A DNA stretch of 25,303 nt from Gnetum montanum (lineage: Eukaryota; Streptophyta; Gnetopsida; Gnetales; Gnetaceae). Under the pieces are notes generated by a model, which worked only from the letters and a program-made list of their open reading frames with translations, was not told the DNA's origin and ran no database searches. Shown here in pieces: positions 7,942 to 18,613 of the stretch (its first letter is position 1; each line of letters begins with the position of its first letter). A program made the position numbers and the translations under genes. The DNA is taken from assembly GCA_015680685.1 (NCBI GenBank), contig MNCI01003419.1:262020-287322 (forward strand). The letters are read 5' to 3'.

Positions 7942-10515
7942 CTAAAAAGCCTCTAAGAGAGCCCTCATTTTTTCTTCCTTGCTTCTAGGATCATTCACTA
8001 TCCAAGTAACTTCGCCAATGTGTGCTGGGATTGGAACCTCCCAAGGGCATGGAAGTGCAGGGAAGAGTTCTTTCAAATTGACAAACCAGGCTACAAACTG
8101 TTTCCATTCAATGTCGAATGCTCGGATTGTTATCTGCAGCTGCTGATAGTCATTCATGTGTCAGGCCAAGTTCTTAGCGACCGCACTTTGCCCTTCAAAA
8201 TGTGTGTGGAGAACCTCGAGTTCCGTATTTGCTATTTTCAATTTTTGTTTTATCACTTTGTGTGCATGGAACTCGCCCTCGTATAAAGAATACGAGGTAG
8301 CCACTTGCTTTTCTAGGTCAGTCGACGGTCTCCTAGCTGTTAGCATAACTAGGTTTGTAGAGCGAAGGTTGGCTAGCTCCATGTACTCTGTCATTTCTTC
8401 AATCTATAGTTCCTTGAGGTGGATTTCAGCCTGGTTGTAGGCATTCAACCCATCAAAGATAGGTTTCCATACCTTGTCTTCTTCTCGGAGCTACTGGAAT
8501 GCTTGGTTCAATTTGGCCTTAACGACTTGAATATGCTTTTCATTCACTTCCTTCTATAATCCCACTTGGTCCCTATAATGATTTTTAACTTTTTTAAACT
8601 TAAGGACTTCACTTTTCCAAGCAGTGATTTCAATGGCTGAATTCTGTTGCAAGGCATGAACCTCCTCCATAGACAGATTTCAATTTTTGGCGGCCAACCT
8701 CCTCACATCAGCATTCACCCTAGCTAGCTCTTCTAGTTATTGGTGAATAAAGCTTTTCATGTGCTCATTTTTAGCACCCACATTATGCAAGTGATGGACT
8801 TCCACGGTCAGCCTGACATTCTCTTGGCGAACCTTTATTAAGTTCTTGTTTAGATTATATGCATGAGCATCTGCCAAGGACTTATTGAGGATCGCCGACT
8901 CTCGCTCATCCTCAACTATCTAGAGCTTAACTTGAACCTATTGAAAAGATTCATCTCTAGTGAGTTCATGGTTGAGGAGAGCTGGATCGACAAGTTGGAC
9001 CCTTAATTGGGCAACTTCTGTTGCTAAGCGTTGACAATTGGCTTGAGCAACTTCAAGTTGCCCCTCCAAGATGAGGCTCTTACCCCTTGTCAAGAGCAGC
9101 TCTGACTAGGTTGCAGTGATGTTATCCAAAAGATCAAAAACATCCAGAAGTAGTTGCCCAGTTCCCACCAGTCGGTCCAACAGTTCTTCATGTTGGGCTG
9201 CATCGATTCTGCTACGTGAAGTCCTAGCAGACAGCTATACATCTTCGATTCCATGTACATCTGGTACAAGTGTCGCTAGTGCATTGAGGGCCATAACAAT
9301 TGTATCAACAACCACTTCGGCCGTAATTTCGTATCCTTGGTGCTGCATCACTAGAATTGTCGCCCCCTTTCCATCCTACAAGTGTACCAAAAAAGTAGCG
9401 GCATTCCCTAAAATTTCAGGAAATAACTGTTGGGTGGATACCATTACTTCTTGGACACTAAGATCAATTCTTGTGGGTACTTATGTTTGGGAAACATAGA
9501 ACATCAGCCCTACTCTTTTTAGTAGACGTATTGATCAAGCCACTTGCTCCAAATGGCTTATTATAGGACGATAAACCAAAGGGTCTTCTCCTCCACCGGT
9601 CCCTCTAGATTGCTCTTGTTGGCTCAAGAGCGATTATTGGATTTCGCGTATATGTTCTGCGATTGTTTGGAAACCTGACCTTGTTGCTTGCGCAGGTGGT
9701 GGAGGTGGTTGCTACTCTTCCTATGTTTGTGTGGTGGTCGGAGTCTTGTCTTTCATCATTTCCCACCACAAGGCAATCGAGGTGTGCCTAAGTGTATCGT
9801 TGGCACACCATGCTATCTCTGCCCGTTTGCATAATTTTCTGATTAAGCAAGGAAAGGGTAGAGCTTGCCTTCCACATTTGCTTTCGAAGAACTTTCTCTC
9901 AATCTCCAAAAACAACATTGGGAATTTTTTGCTTAGAGCAACACATGCACGAGCGGAGAAGGTAGTGATTTTGCTGGGTCTCACCATTGGGTTCAGGTGG
10001 TAAGATGCAATTTTTGAATACACCCTCTCTGCTATGGTCAGAGTGCCGAACTCTTTACGATCCACCCCATAGCACCACCTGATCCACTCCCCTTTTACCT
10101 CAGGATCTATCTGCTTAGGGAACTCTGCCACATCAACTCTGATCTCAGGTAACCCTAGACATCAACTCTTTACGATCCACCCCATAGCACCACCTGGTCC
10201 AAAGTTCAACTCTTGCAGGACCATTCATTGCACTTCCCTTGGCCTAATAGCATCAAGACATGCTTGGGTCAAGGTGACCTCAAGCTATGGCGCTATCGCC
10301 AGAGTCTCATCCCCTTGCAACTGTTCACTAGGGATCTCCTCTTCAAGAATCTGATGAACAGATTCCACATCAGGTCCTTCACGAAGGGGGCTAGTTGCAT
10401 GGGAGCCCTCCGCATGCTCTGGGTGTTGCACACCTCATCCTCTTCCCATTTGTGGCCACTTGTCCCTTGGTTGTGACAGTTCTTCTCCCCTTGGATGCCT
10501 TGGTTTCGGTGCCAT
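7942..10515 (-). pseudogene. Env-like extra ORF of element B: plant-transposon-type domain plus long coiled coil
   Basis: One frame runs from ATG at 10,515 to at least 7,942 (858 codons) with about 20 stops and no frameshift. Residues 1-45 are basic and Pro-rich (MAPKPRHP...). A segment with LEVTLTQACL, LQELNFG, LPEIRVDV and IDPEVKGEWIRWCYGVD then leads to LNPMVRPSKITTFSARACVA and LPFPCLIRKLCKRAEI near residue 230. This resembles the putative plant transposon protein domain of gypsy extra ORFs (recognised by eye). A Pro/Gln linker follows, then roughly 400 residues rich in heptad-like E/K/L/Q (for example QLEVAQANCQRLATEVAQLR), probably coiled coil. A Pro-rich tail (FAPPPPYAPG) follows a stop at 7,942. 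I see no signal peptide, and a membrane segment is not convincing. At least eleven stops are TAG. Its role is unknown; 'env-like' refers to position only. Confidence 0.75.
10049..10196. repeat. 33-bp exact direct repeat at a deletion junction in the env-like ORF
   Basis: The 33 bp at 10,049-10,081 recur exactly at 10,164-10,196, 115 bp away. The first copy is in its expected coding place (CYGVDRKEF). The second sits where element A carries about 200 nt of different coding sequence. A further 11-bp match (ACATCAACTCT at 10,130 and 10,159) lies next to the junction. The pattern fits a deletion filled by copying nearby DNA. Confidence 0.8.
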
Positions 10516-10864
10516 CTACAATCAAACATAACCACTAAATAATATTGTGCACAAGCTGCTTAAAATGATCCTTTTACACCTTCTCATTTTGACTCAATTA
10601 TAGTGTTGGCACGTGCATCCCATTAAATCTCCCGGAGTAGTAATTGATGGGTTAAAACCAAAAAAAAGGCATGCGTTGGAGTTTAAACTGTTGTTTTTTT
10701 TCCTTAAGAGGCATTAATTCTTTATTGATTGTAATTATAAGTAATTACTTAATTTCAATAGAGCTNGGATGCATGGTAGACAACATAAGTGCTTGGAAGA
10801 AGAGGTGAGACAGAAAAAAAAACATCTCCCTCCAATTTGTTTGCAAAATGAATAACAATGTAAG

Positions 10865-10919
10865 GCCCAATGAGGGTATATATATGGGTTTATGGCTGCG
10901 TCAATGGGGCCCTGTATAC
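10865..10919 (-). promoter_or_regulatory. Candidate LTR-like internal promoter upstream of the env-like ORF (element B)
   Basis: Read on the minus strand: GGCCCCATTGACGCAGCC (complement of 10,894-10,911), nine bases, then TATATATA (complement of 10,877-10,884). The 5' LTR of the same element reads GGCCCCGTTTACGCGGAGCC, ten bases, then TATAAATA. Allowing a two-base gap, 16 of 18 upstream bases agree with the right LTR. The ORF start is about 360 bp downstream. Element A has the same layout at the homologous place. Whether it fires is not known. Confidence 0.5.
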
Positions 10920-12278
10920 ACAGGTCGCACTCGTTGACCAGCGTTGACCTGACAAAGAAAAGCCTAAAAAATCGATTCAAAATGCCAAATTGGGACGGTT
11001 TAGAAGCTCTAGAGACCAGGAACTCGGCTGGGAGTAAGAGGAAGGTAAGTGGGGTGAAAAAGGGAGTCAAAAGTAGGAGAATGGTGTGAGAAAGAACATC
11101 ACAGAGAAGAAGTTGAGCGATGGGCATCATGAGAACAATCAACCAACAAAATTAAGAGAATGGGAGACTAACAAATGGTACCAGGGATATGCAAGTAGGT
11201 CCTCCCCATAGTAGAAAGTAGCCTTAATAACCCTTACATATCCTCAGTCACCAGAGTCCATGGGCCCCAGAGTCAAGAAATGGTGATCGCAAGTTAATAC
11301 TCCCATCCATGAGAACTTGTCGAAGCATGAGGAGTTCATGGAAATCATGACAAACTATCAAAACATAAGCTAGGCAGTGAGGTGAGTCACAGAGAGAAAT
11401 GGGTGAAGAGAGAGGAGTGAGAATTGGAATTCCGATTATCGGTAACATGAGACCCCATGTGAAGTTGTGGTTAAGTTCAGACCCAAAACCAACCACATAC
11501 AGTGACATCGCAACAACATGTGAAGACCCATCCACCCCCCAAGTGTACAAGAATGCACCCACAGAGAATCACCACTCCAATAGGTGTGAGAGAAAGGAAG
11601 TGAAACAGGACTAAGTTAGAGGGGACAAAATGAGTCCCATAACTAGTGCTAGTGGCCTATGAGAGGTGGTCTAAGGGGTGTGCTTTGAATTCCCACATAG
11701 TTAGGATTTTATTTTTTATTTTCTTTTTATTTTGTGGGAACCACACCATGCAAAGACCCATGCTTGGTTGCATGCATTCGACCAAGGGATGTGCTTTGAA
11801 TCCTCATGTTTTTCTTTGATGAGGACCACACCATGCAAGGTCAAATTGCCAAGGAGCATTCTTGTAGAAAAGAACTTGGAGTGGTAAGAAATCCGTAAGG
11901 GCACTCCTACAACCCAGGGGACAAAAGAGGACGATGAATGTTACATTCCCCTTGAAGTCACACCCGATTCAAACCATTGGGTCATCCCCGAGTCTGGAAA
12001 CTACACAAGTCACACATTAATTAAAATATTTTTTAAGTGAAGGGGGTTGCATGTTTCCAAAGGGAGGAAAACTGTGGAGTGGATGAATGGGTGGATGATG
12101 TGGACTCACTGCCGATTTTATGAGATGAAAGTAGACATAAATTCCAAGAACAACAATGTGAGGGCAAGAGCGAGATAAAATAGGTGGACCATTTCATGCG
12201 ACCCATCGTAATGAAAACCATCCGCACCATACACCTAATGACAATAAGATGATTTATTAGCAGCCAACTAGAAATGAA

Positions 12279-12303
12279 ACACACACACACACACACATAT
12301 ATA
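12279..12303. repeat. (AC)9-(AT)n microsatellite
   Basis: Nine AC units at 12,279-12,296 followed by ATATATA, within the spacer of element B. Confidence 0.95.
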
Positions 12304-12539
12304 AGTAAGCAACAAAGAAATGGAAAAGTAATTAAAGAAATAAAAACTTAGTAAGAATTAGCAAATGTATGAATGATGTTGAAAAACAAAAAAGTGAAAA
12401 AAATAGTGGGGAGCTTATTAGAATGAATTAGCATGGAGGACGGTCTCCCCCACAACTGGGCTAGAAGGAGGAGACGCGAAAAATGGAATGAGGCTATCCC
12501 TGTGACGATGAGGCGGTAGAACTGGTTGGGTGGAGTTCA

Positions 12540-13640
12540 TGGAAAGGTTTTAATTATTCTCGATTGACGAACTACGTTCTCATGGGATCCTCAGGTTTGT
12601 CTATAAGCAAGGACCCAGATGGGAAGGTTTCAGAGACAATGTAAGGTCCCTCCCACAGTGTTTGAAACTTGGTTAGTTGCGGTATGTGTGTAGGGTTCTA
12701 GTAGAGGATCTTATCTCCACATCTAAATGTTACCTTCCGAATCCTAAGATCATGACATTTTCTACTGTAGGCCTTATGTATCTCATTTGATGATAGGGCC
12801 ACCAATCGATTCTCATCTAGCACACTTAGGTTGATAAGTTATTCACATTGTGCTAGTGGTAGGTCAAGACCCAAGTCACAGGCTGTAGATAGTGTCTGGA
12901 GTTTTTCCTCGATTGGAAGTTTCGATAGCTTACCGTACACTAACTCATAGGGAGAGTAACCTATAGGACGTTTCCAAGTGGAGCGGTAGGCCCAAAGGGC
13001 ATCGTTAAGTTTGGTGCTCCAATCCCTCCTATATTTACTAATGATTCGAGTGAGAATTTTGGTGATCTCCCTATTGGTGACTTCAGCCTGCCCGTTAGCT
13101 TGAGGGTGATAAGGTGTTGTAAACTTATGGGTTACCCCCAAGTGTTGCATGAGTTTACAAAAAGTGATCCTTGTGGAATGCATTCCATTGTCTGAGATGA
13201 GTGCACGTGGCACTCCAAACCTGTTGATGATTTTCTATTGGACAAATCATGCGGTGGTGTTTGAGGAACAATTGATGACGGTTGCCGCCTCCACCCACTT
13301 TGTGTAGTAGTCCATAGCCACAATGATGTACTCCTTTCTATTGGACAAGGGTATGATGGGACCCATGAAGTCGATGCCCTAGATGTCGAAGGGCTCTAGC
13401 GGTTGGATCCATTGTTGAGGTCCCTCCATTCATCTAGATATCCCACCGTCTCTCTGGCATCATTCACAGGAGCAGGTGAACCATTGTGCATCCCTAAAAA
13501 TTGTAGGCTAGTAATATCCCACAAGTAGGATCTTAATGGATGTGTGTCATCCAACATAGTGGCCCCCATAATGGCCCTCATGAGCATCTTCGAGGATGCG
13601 CAATGTATCATCATTAGGGACACACCATCGAACTAGGCCA
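12540..13640 (-). pseudogene. Integrase of element B (Athila-type)
   Basis: Catalyses insertion of element cDNA. The N-terminal zinc-binding HHCC is visible (HEGHYGGHY ... CSCE*CQRDG, about 13,470-13,600). The core has Asp in GIDFMGP (about 13,358-13,378), Asp in ISDNG (about 13,185-13,197) and Glu in QAEVTNRE (13,082-13,084), with exactly 35 residues between the second Asp and the Glu. The family motif YSPYELVYGKL and a C-terminal TLWEGPYIVSE follow, ending near LKPFHEL at about 12,545. It stays in the RT frame. Stops include Trp codons changed to TAG before PTIFRD and before GIDFMG, CGA-to-TGA between the zinc cysteines, TAA after AQCE and TAG in LYWNPTH (12,698-12,700, where A keeps TGG). 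All catalytic residues survive, but the gene is dead. Confidence 0.92.
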
Positions 13641-15373
13641 TCTACACATACCTTATAAAGGTGGCCATTGATTTCCATGAAGCGCTTGGCCTTATGGAGA
13701 AACTAGTTTTTCTATCGATGGTCCCACTCCTTTGGCAATTCCTGAGTTGTGAGATAAGTGAGGATGTGGCTAAACCAAGGTGATTCTTTGGGCACCTGTG
13801 CCTCAATCGCTCTCGTGAAGAGGAGTTCATCTGAAAATTGGTCAAAGAGTGCCTCCTCCTCTTCTGTGTTATCCCGTCGCAGCCGAAACAAGTGGTCAGC
13901 AACCACATTCTCAGTTTCCTTCTGGTCTACAAACTCCTAAAGAATCACTAGCCACCGTATCATACAAAGGCTCACCGTTGGTTTGTTCATCAGGAATTGG
14001 ATGGCACTATGGTCCGTATGCATGAACACCTTGTACTTGAGCACATAGTGTTGGAATTTTTCCAAGGCGAACACCACTGCACTTAACTCTTTTTCGATGG
14101 TGGTGTAGTTAAGCTGAGCACCCACAATGCTACGGCTTGCACAGTGAATATAGTTTGGGCATTTTTTATCGTTCCACTGTGTGAGCATGACTCCCAATGC
14201 ATAGTTGGATGCATCCATCATCATGTAGAAGGGCCTAAACCAATCAGGTGCCCATAAAATTGGGGTCTCTATGAGTTTCTGTTTAAGTTTTTGGAATGTA
14301 GATTCGCATTCCCTGGTCCAGACGAACATAGCATCTTTCTTTGTGAGTTCCACCAACGGCTTGGTAATCTTTGAGAAAAATTTGATGAAGCGCCGGTAGT
14401 AACCAGTGTGGCCAAGGAATGACCGAACATCTTTTACAATGCTTGGTTGCCTAGTAATTCCTTGAATGACCTTGATTTTATCAGGATCCATGCTAATCCC
14501 TATTTGTGAAATACGGTGCCCTAGCACAATGCCCTCTTGGACCATTAAGTGGCTTTTCTGCCAGTTGAGCCATAGATTAGTTTCCACACATCTTTTCAGA
14601 ACTTGCTTAAGGCAGTCCAATGCTTGATCAAACATGGCTCCATAAGTAGAGAATTCATCCATGAAGACCTCTACCCCATTGCCAATTTGGTGTTGAAAGA
14701 TGCTAAGGACAAGGCATTGGAAAGCCACAGATACATTACATAAGCCAAAAGGCATCTTTTTGTATGCGAAAGTCTCCCAGGGACTTGTGAAGGTTGTCTT
14801 GGCCTGGTCTTCTAGTGCAATTTGGATTTGGTTATAGCCACTATAACCATCCAAAAAGCTATAATAACGATGCCCTGAAATGGCATCCAACACCTGGTCC
14901 ACAAATGGAAGTGGGAAGTGATCTTTAAAGGTAGCCATGTTGAGTAATCGAGAATCTATACAAACCCTTCGTTTGCCATCCTTCTTTGACACAATAATGA
15001 GTGGGCTAACCCATTCGTTATCGGTAATGGAATAGATGAACCCCACTTTCAACAACTTCTCGATTTCATCTTTGATGACCTACTTTAGTTTGGAATTCAA
15101 TCACCTTTGTGGTTATCATCATGGCTTCATGGAAGGGTCAATATAAATCCAATGTTAGCAAACCCTAGGATCAACTCCTATTAATTCAGAATACGACCAT
15201 GCAAAAGCAACATCTCGTTTGTTCATCACCTTCAGCAACTTCTTCTTCTGTTTAGGAGCAAGGGTGGCATTGATAATTACCGATTTCCCATTATGCAAAA
15301 ATGCATATTCTAAGTGGGCCAGTAAGGGTTTTAGTTCCAAGGGCACTTGTTTAAAACTTTCAAAGATTTGCAA
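13640..15373 (-). pseudogene. Reverse transcriptase / RNase H of element B (Athila-type)
   Basis: Copies element RNA into DNA and degrades the RNA template. It begins with the Athila-type linker (LEYAFLHNGKSVIINATLAP..., DVAFAWSYSELIGVDPRVC), followed by a stop-rich gap at 15,070-15,155. RT then runs from KVGFIYSITDNEWVSP through FLDGYSGYNQ, MPFGLCN and the active-site box EVFMDEF (14,654-14,656 is the Glu). The canonical box is FMDD, so the second catalytic Asp is replaced by Glu. RNase H follows: MMDASNYALG, IEKEL and HTDHSAIQF keep the expected acidic residues. A TAG at 13,937-13,939 replaces CAG present in fragment D, and four residues after QEF are deleted. The frame is unbroken from 15,373 into integrase. 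Confidence 0.93.
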
Positions 15374-16070
15374 CTTCCCCCAATCATCATGATCATCAAC
15401 TTTGGATACCTATTGATGAACCTCTTACAAATAATCCATGCTTTCTACATAGGCGTGTACAACCCCTTAGATGTTCCATGCACAAAGTGCTACTAGCAGG
15501 ATCAGCGGTCAGCCACTGGGTGCCTTCTTGATTTGTGGTTGTTGCGTATAGGCATTGTTGAACTTACGATTCCTCGATACACTAACTGCATGCTTGAATA
15601 GATGTTTGCTTAGTAGACCACAGCTACTACACACAGTTGCACCTGGAGTCACTATACGCGATGCATGGAACATGCTTCTTCTCGATCTTTTCAAAATGAT
15701 TTTCCTTTGAAATTTAAAGGGAAAGATCTTGAAGTCCCAGTCTTGCATCAACCGTGCTCAGCCAAGCTCTTCCCATTATGATTGGAAAGCTCCCCTTGCA
15801 ATTCTCAACATGGATGATAAGGAAATCAGCAAGATAGGACCACCCACAAATGGTGGTCACAATGTCCTCCACCAATCCCAAGGGAATAGTAATGGATTGG
15901 TCTACCAACTCAAGCCTAATGTTGCTCTTCTTTAATGGGGGTAGGTTCCAAGTCTTGTACATGTCATGTGAAATCAAATTGACTCCTGACCCTGAATCCA
16001 GAAGAACTTTATATGGCTCATTTTCTGCCACATGAAGATAGATGAGGGGGCTTCCTGAATCAATCAATTT
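15374..16070 (-). pseudogene. Aspartic protease region of element B
   Basis: Cleaves the gag-pol polyprotein. The active-site triad is DSG in VLLDSGSGVNLIS (about 15,990-16,000), preceded by SPLIYLHVAENEPYK and followed by the flap-side sequence and by FLIIHVENCKGSFPIIMGRAWL, which matches the ILGRPFL-type C-terminal motif of gypsy proteases. It is in the same frame as gag (18,310 down to 15,714). A change of frame occurs between about 15,750 and 15,373, before the RT linker. After the protease two frames (ending LSL at 15,714 and running to 15,509) both look partly coding, so the exact break is unclear. Confidence 0.85.
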
Positions 16071-16079
16071 CTAGGGAAG

Positions 16080-18613
16080 ATGACCGACCTTTATCCAGTC
16101 GGTCATGGCATGTGTGAGCATGACCGTTTGTACGTTGGAGGGTGTTTGGTTTGAAGGCTACTCGAAGGGCAGAATAGTGGAGGTGAGTTAAGGTTTAGAG
16201 GCACTAGCCACAGGTGTGTGTGAGGGTATTCTTAGGTTATTGGGTTGGAAAAAGGGACATTTTTGTGGCTTCATTTCCAGTCCACTCAGTTGAGGAGCCA
16301 GCTGTAGGTTGACAACCCTTGTAGCATTGTGTTGCTGTGGCTATGGTGGTATTTCCCCCTACATAGCTGGAGCAGGTGCTAACTGAGTGGGGTGTTGCTG
16401 AGTAGGGACAGCAAGAGAAGGTGATGGAGGATAATAGAGATGTGGGCCTTCCCCCGTAGGTGATGGAGACTATGGTCAAAAATATTCCAGGGGGTGGTAG
16501 TCATTCTGAAAGGTTGCATGATTAGAAGAGTCCTACGGGGAGGCTAGTTGATGAACGTAGTACCCATAGGGATCTGGCTGTCTATAAGGGTACTACTACC
16601 TTGGAGGTGGCATTCCCCACGCTTGTGGATGCTTTCATTGCTGGAAGTATTCGTAAGGTTGCAGTGGCACTCCACTTGGATAATATCCTTACTACTGGTG
16701 GAACTACCTAGGGTTGCCTTGTGGGTAAGGCAACCTTCAAGGTGTTTGCCTCCTTGCCAAGTGAGGATTCAACGCATATACCCCAGAATCTTCTTGAAGT
16801 GACACCATGGGACAACAGCCCTTAGGATGTTCGTATTAGCATATGTCACATTCATCATCTTCCTCTGTATCAAAGTCTATAACCTGTTCTACTACAGCAA
16901 CTTTGCCCTTATCTTTATGGTGGGCATGTTTAGCTTCCTTCTTCCTACGTCGATCACGATCATTACCTTACTCTTTGGACTCCTCTGTAATTTTCAGAAC
17001 ACTTTGAAATTTTGCGTCCAAAGAGTCCCACATCTTGTCAACGTTTGCTGATATTTTAGAGGCAAATTTTTGTAGGAGCAAGGTTTTTCGATTCATGGCT
17101 ACATCCAGTGGTGATTCCTCCTCATCTTCACAAAATCAGACCTCCCTCTTTCTAATGGAGGGATAATGATTAAACTCCTCTACACTCTCCTTCTTTCTAA
17201 CTTCCCCCTCTTCTTTAGCCAATTTCTTAATTAGGCACTGCAGTTAATCGGCTCTTAGTTCTGATAGCTGTCCTTGGGTGTACACACCAAGGGACTTTCT
17301 AGTTTCAAAGTGAAGCCCATCAATGATATGGTGAAGCTGTGTCCACTAAGAGTAGCCATGACCAGGGCATCGATGTAATAGTGAGTAGTATCTACTCATG
17401 GCTGCATCCAAGTGTTCATGACTACCTTGCTTCCACCCTTGGATTTGGCGTCTAAGGTCTGCCACTCTGGAGTAGGTTTAATACTAATTGTTGAAGATCT
17501 CTAGCATCATACTCCATCTCCTGATTGATTCCAATTTTGAAAATTGATACCAGCTTTTTGCTTCTCTGATGAGTGTGCGAGGAAACAGCTTCAGCTTTTG
17601 CCAATCATTATCGATGTTCTACAGGGTGCAAGCATCATGAAACGCTTGTAGGTGAGTTTGCGGATCACAATTATATCCCCCTTCAAATCTGGGAATATTT
17701 TTCATGTCAATGTGCTTGATTTGGCTATCCTTCAAGTGCCTACTGGGTATTTGAACTACCTCTGCGATATGGAGCATGCTTCGAGTAGCCAACAACGGTT
17801 CATCCAAGTCATAGTCCTGCTAAAGGCCATGATGTCTATGATGATTTCAGCTGCCTCTCCTTTCATGATGGTGAGCCTCGCATGATTGGTCACGCACTCC
17901 CTCATGTTGTTCCCTTTGATCCCTACGACAACCATCACCTCACTCCTTTCTACCATAGTCCCGATCAGAGTCGGAACTAGATGAAGGTAGAGGGGAGCGA
18001 GAGGATGAAGAAGAGGGAGAAGAATCACCATCACCCCAACGTTGATCTCCCCCTCTACTTTGATGACGACTCTGATCTTCATGCCCATCTCTACTTGTGC
18101 CATGACCTCTCCTACATGATCCTCCATCCTCCTGGGGGTCCCAATCACTTGATTCCTTATTTTGAACGATGAACTGAATGATCTGATGCCCCAAAGGAAC
18201 TTCGGCCGAACGGGAATCATGAAAGATAGGTTCCCCATCGTCCTGCAACCCTTGTAAGAATAAGGAGTTACTGAATTGTTTCCCCTTCATGTGTTCATAC
18301 CGTTCTACCTACTGCTGGTCTCATACACATCAAGCCTCAATGGGATGATAGTCCCAGTAGTCATGGTCCTCCATGACGTACTCACACCGCGGTCCTGAAT
18401 GCCAAGTCTAGCAAGATTGTGAAACAGCATTCCAGGAGCCGATCGGTCACGCAGTAGTATGATGTTGCCTTCTATGTCCCACCACCACAGATGCCCATCC
18501 TGATGTATAATAAAGGTGAATTTGGGGACATATTCATCTAGATGCGTATATACCACCAGACATTCTTGTGGCACCGATCGGTTGGATCCATCTCGCCTGT
18601 GAGAAGAAGACAT
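16080..18613 (-). pseudogene. Gag (capsid/nucleocapsid) of element B
   Basis: Gag packages element RNA. The likely start is MSSSHRRDGS at 18,613, about 145 nt after the PBS. That frame runs to a stop at 18,305-18,307, where a frameshift moves the sense frame to VERYEHMKGKQF. A Ser/Asp/Arg-rich low-complexity stretch (SSPSSSSSRSPLPSSSSDSD, about 18,000) follows. The capsid core (retrotransposon gag family) is seen in IPRFEGGYNCDPQTHLQAF, LKLFPRTL.REAKSWY and HRCPGHGYS*W with LHHIIDGL (about 17,700-17,300). A Lys-rich coiled region and a CCHC zinc knuckle CDIC*YEHPKGCC (16,812-16,850, Cys-x2-Cys-x3-His, stop inside) are next, then a Tyr/Pro/Gln-rich tail running to the protease. There are many stops but only one clear frameshift. 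Confidence 0.85.

Larger units (their letters stand above)
10516..12540 (-). other. Integrase-to-env spacer of element B
   Basis: About 2 kb without a supportable gene, matching the spacer of A in order. In transcription order it holds a T-rich stretch after integrase, an (AC)n microsatellite (12,279-12,303), several short matches to A, a candidate promoter (10,865-10,919), and at its end TTTGATTGTAG directly abutting the env-like ATG. One ambiguous base (n) is at 10,766. Apparent open frames at 10,735-11,142 and 11,248-11,562 (minus) and 10,892-11,089 (plus) are not conserved with A and look like chance. Confidence 0.7.

Noticed and set aside
9116-9499. 127-codon plus-strand ORF rich in Ser/Thr
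   Set aside because: It is antisense to the coiled-coil part of the env-like ORF, whose frame is continuous and shared with element A.
10735-11142. 135-codon minus-strand ORF with hydrophobic stretches, possibly a membrane protein
   Set aside because: It contains the ambiguous base, lies in the non-coding spacer, spans the TATA region, and has no matching frame in A.
12033-12296. 87-codon minus-strand ORF starting MCVCVCF
   Set aside because: The start is the AC microsatellite read in frame; the rest is spacer sequence with no counterpart frame in element A.
17756-18238. 160-codon minus-strand ORF rich in Val, Gly and Met
   Set aside because: It is the alternative frame of the gag low-complexity region. 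The Ser/Asp/Arg-rich frame joins the capsid and zinc-knuckle frame and is the real one.
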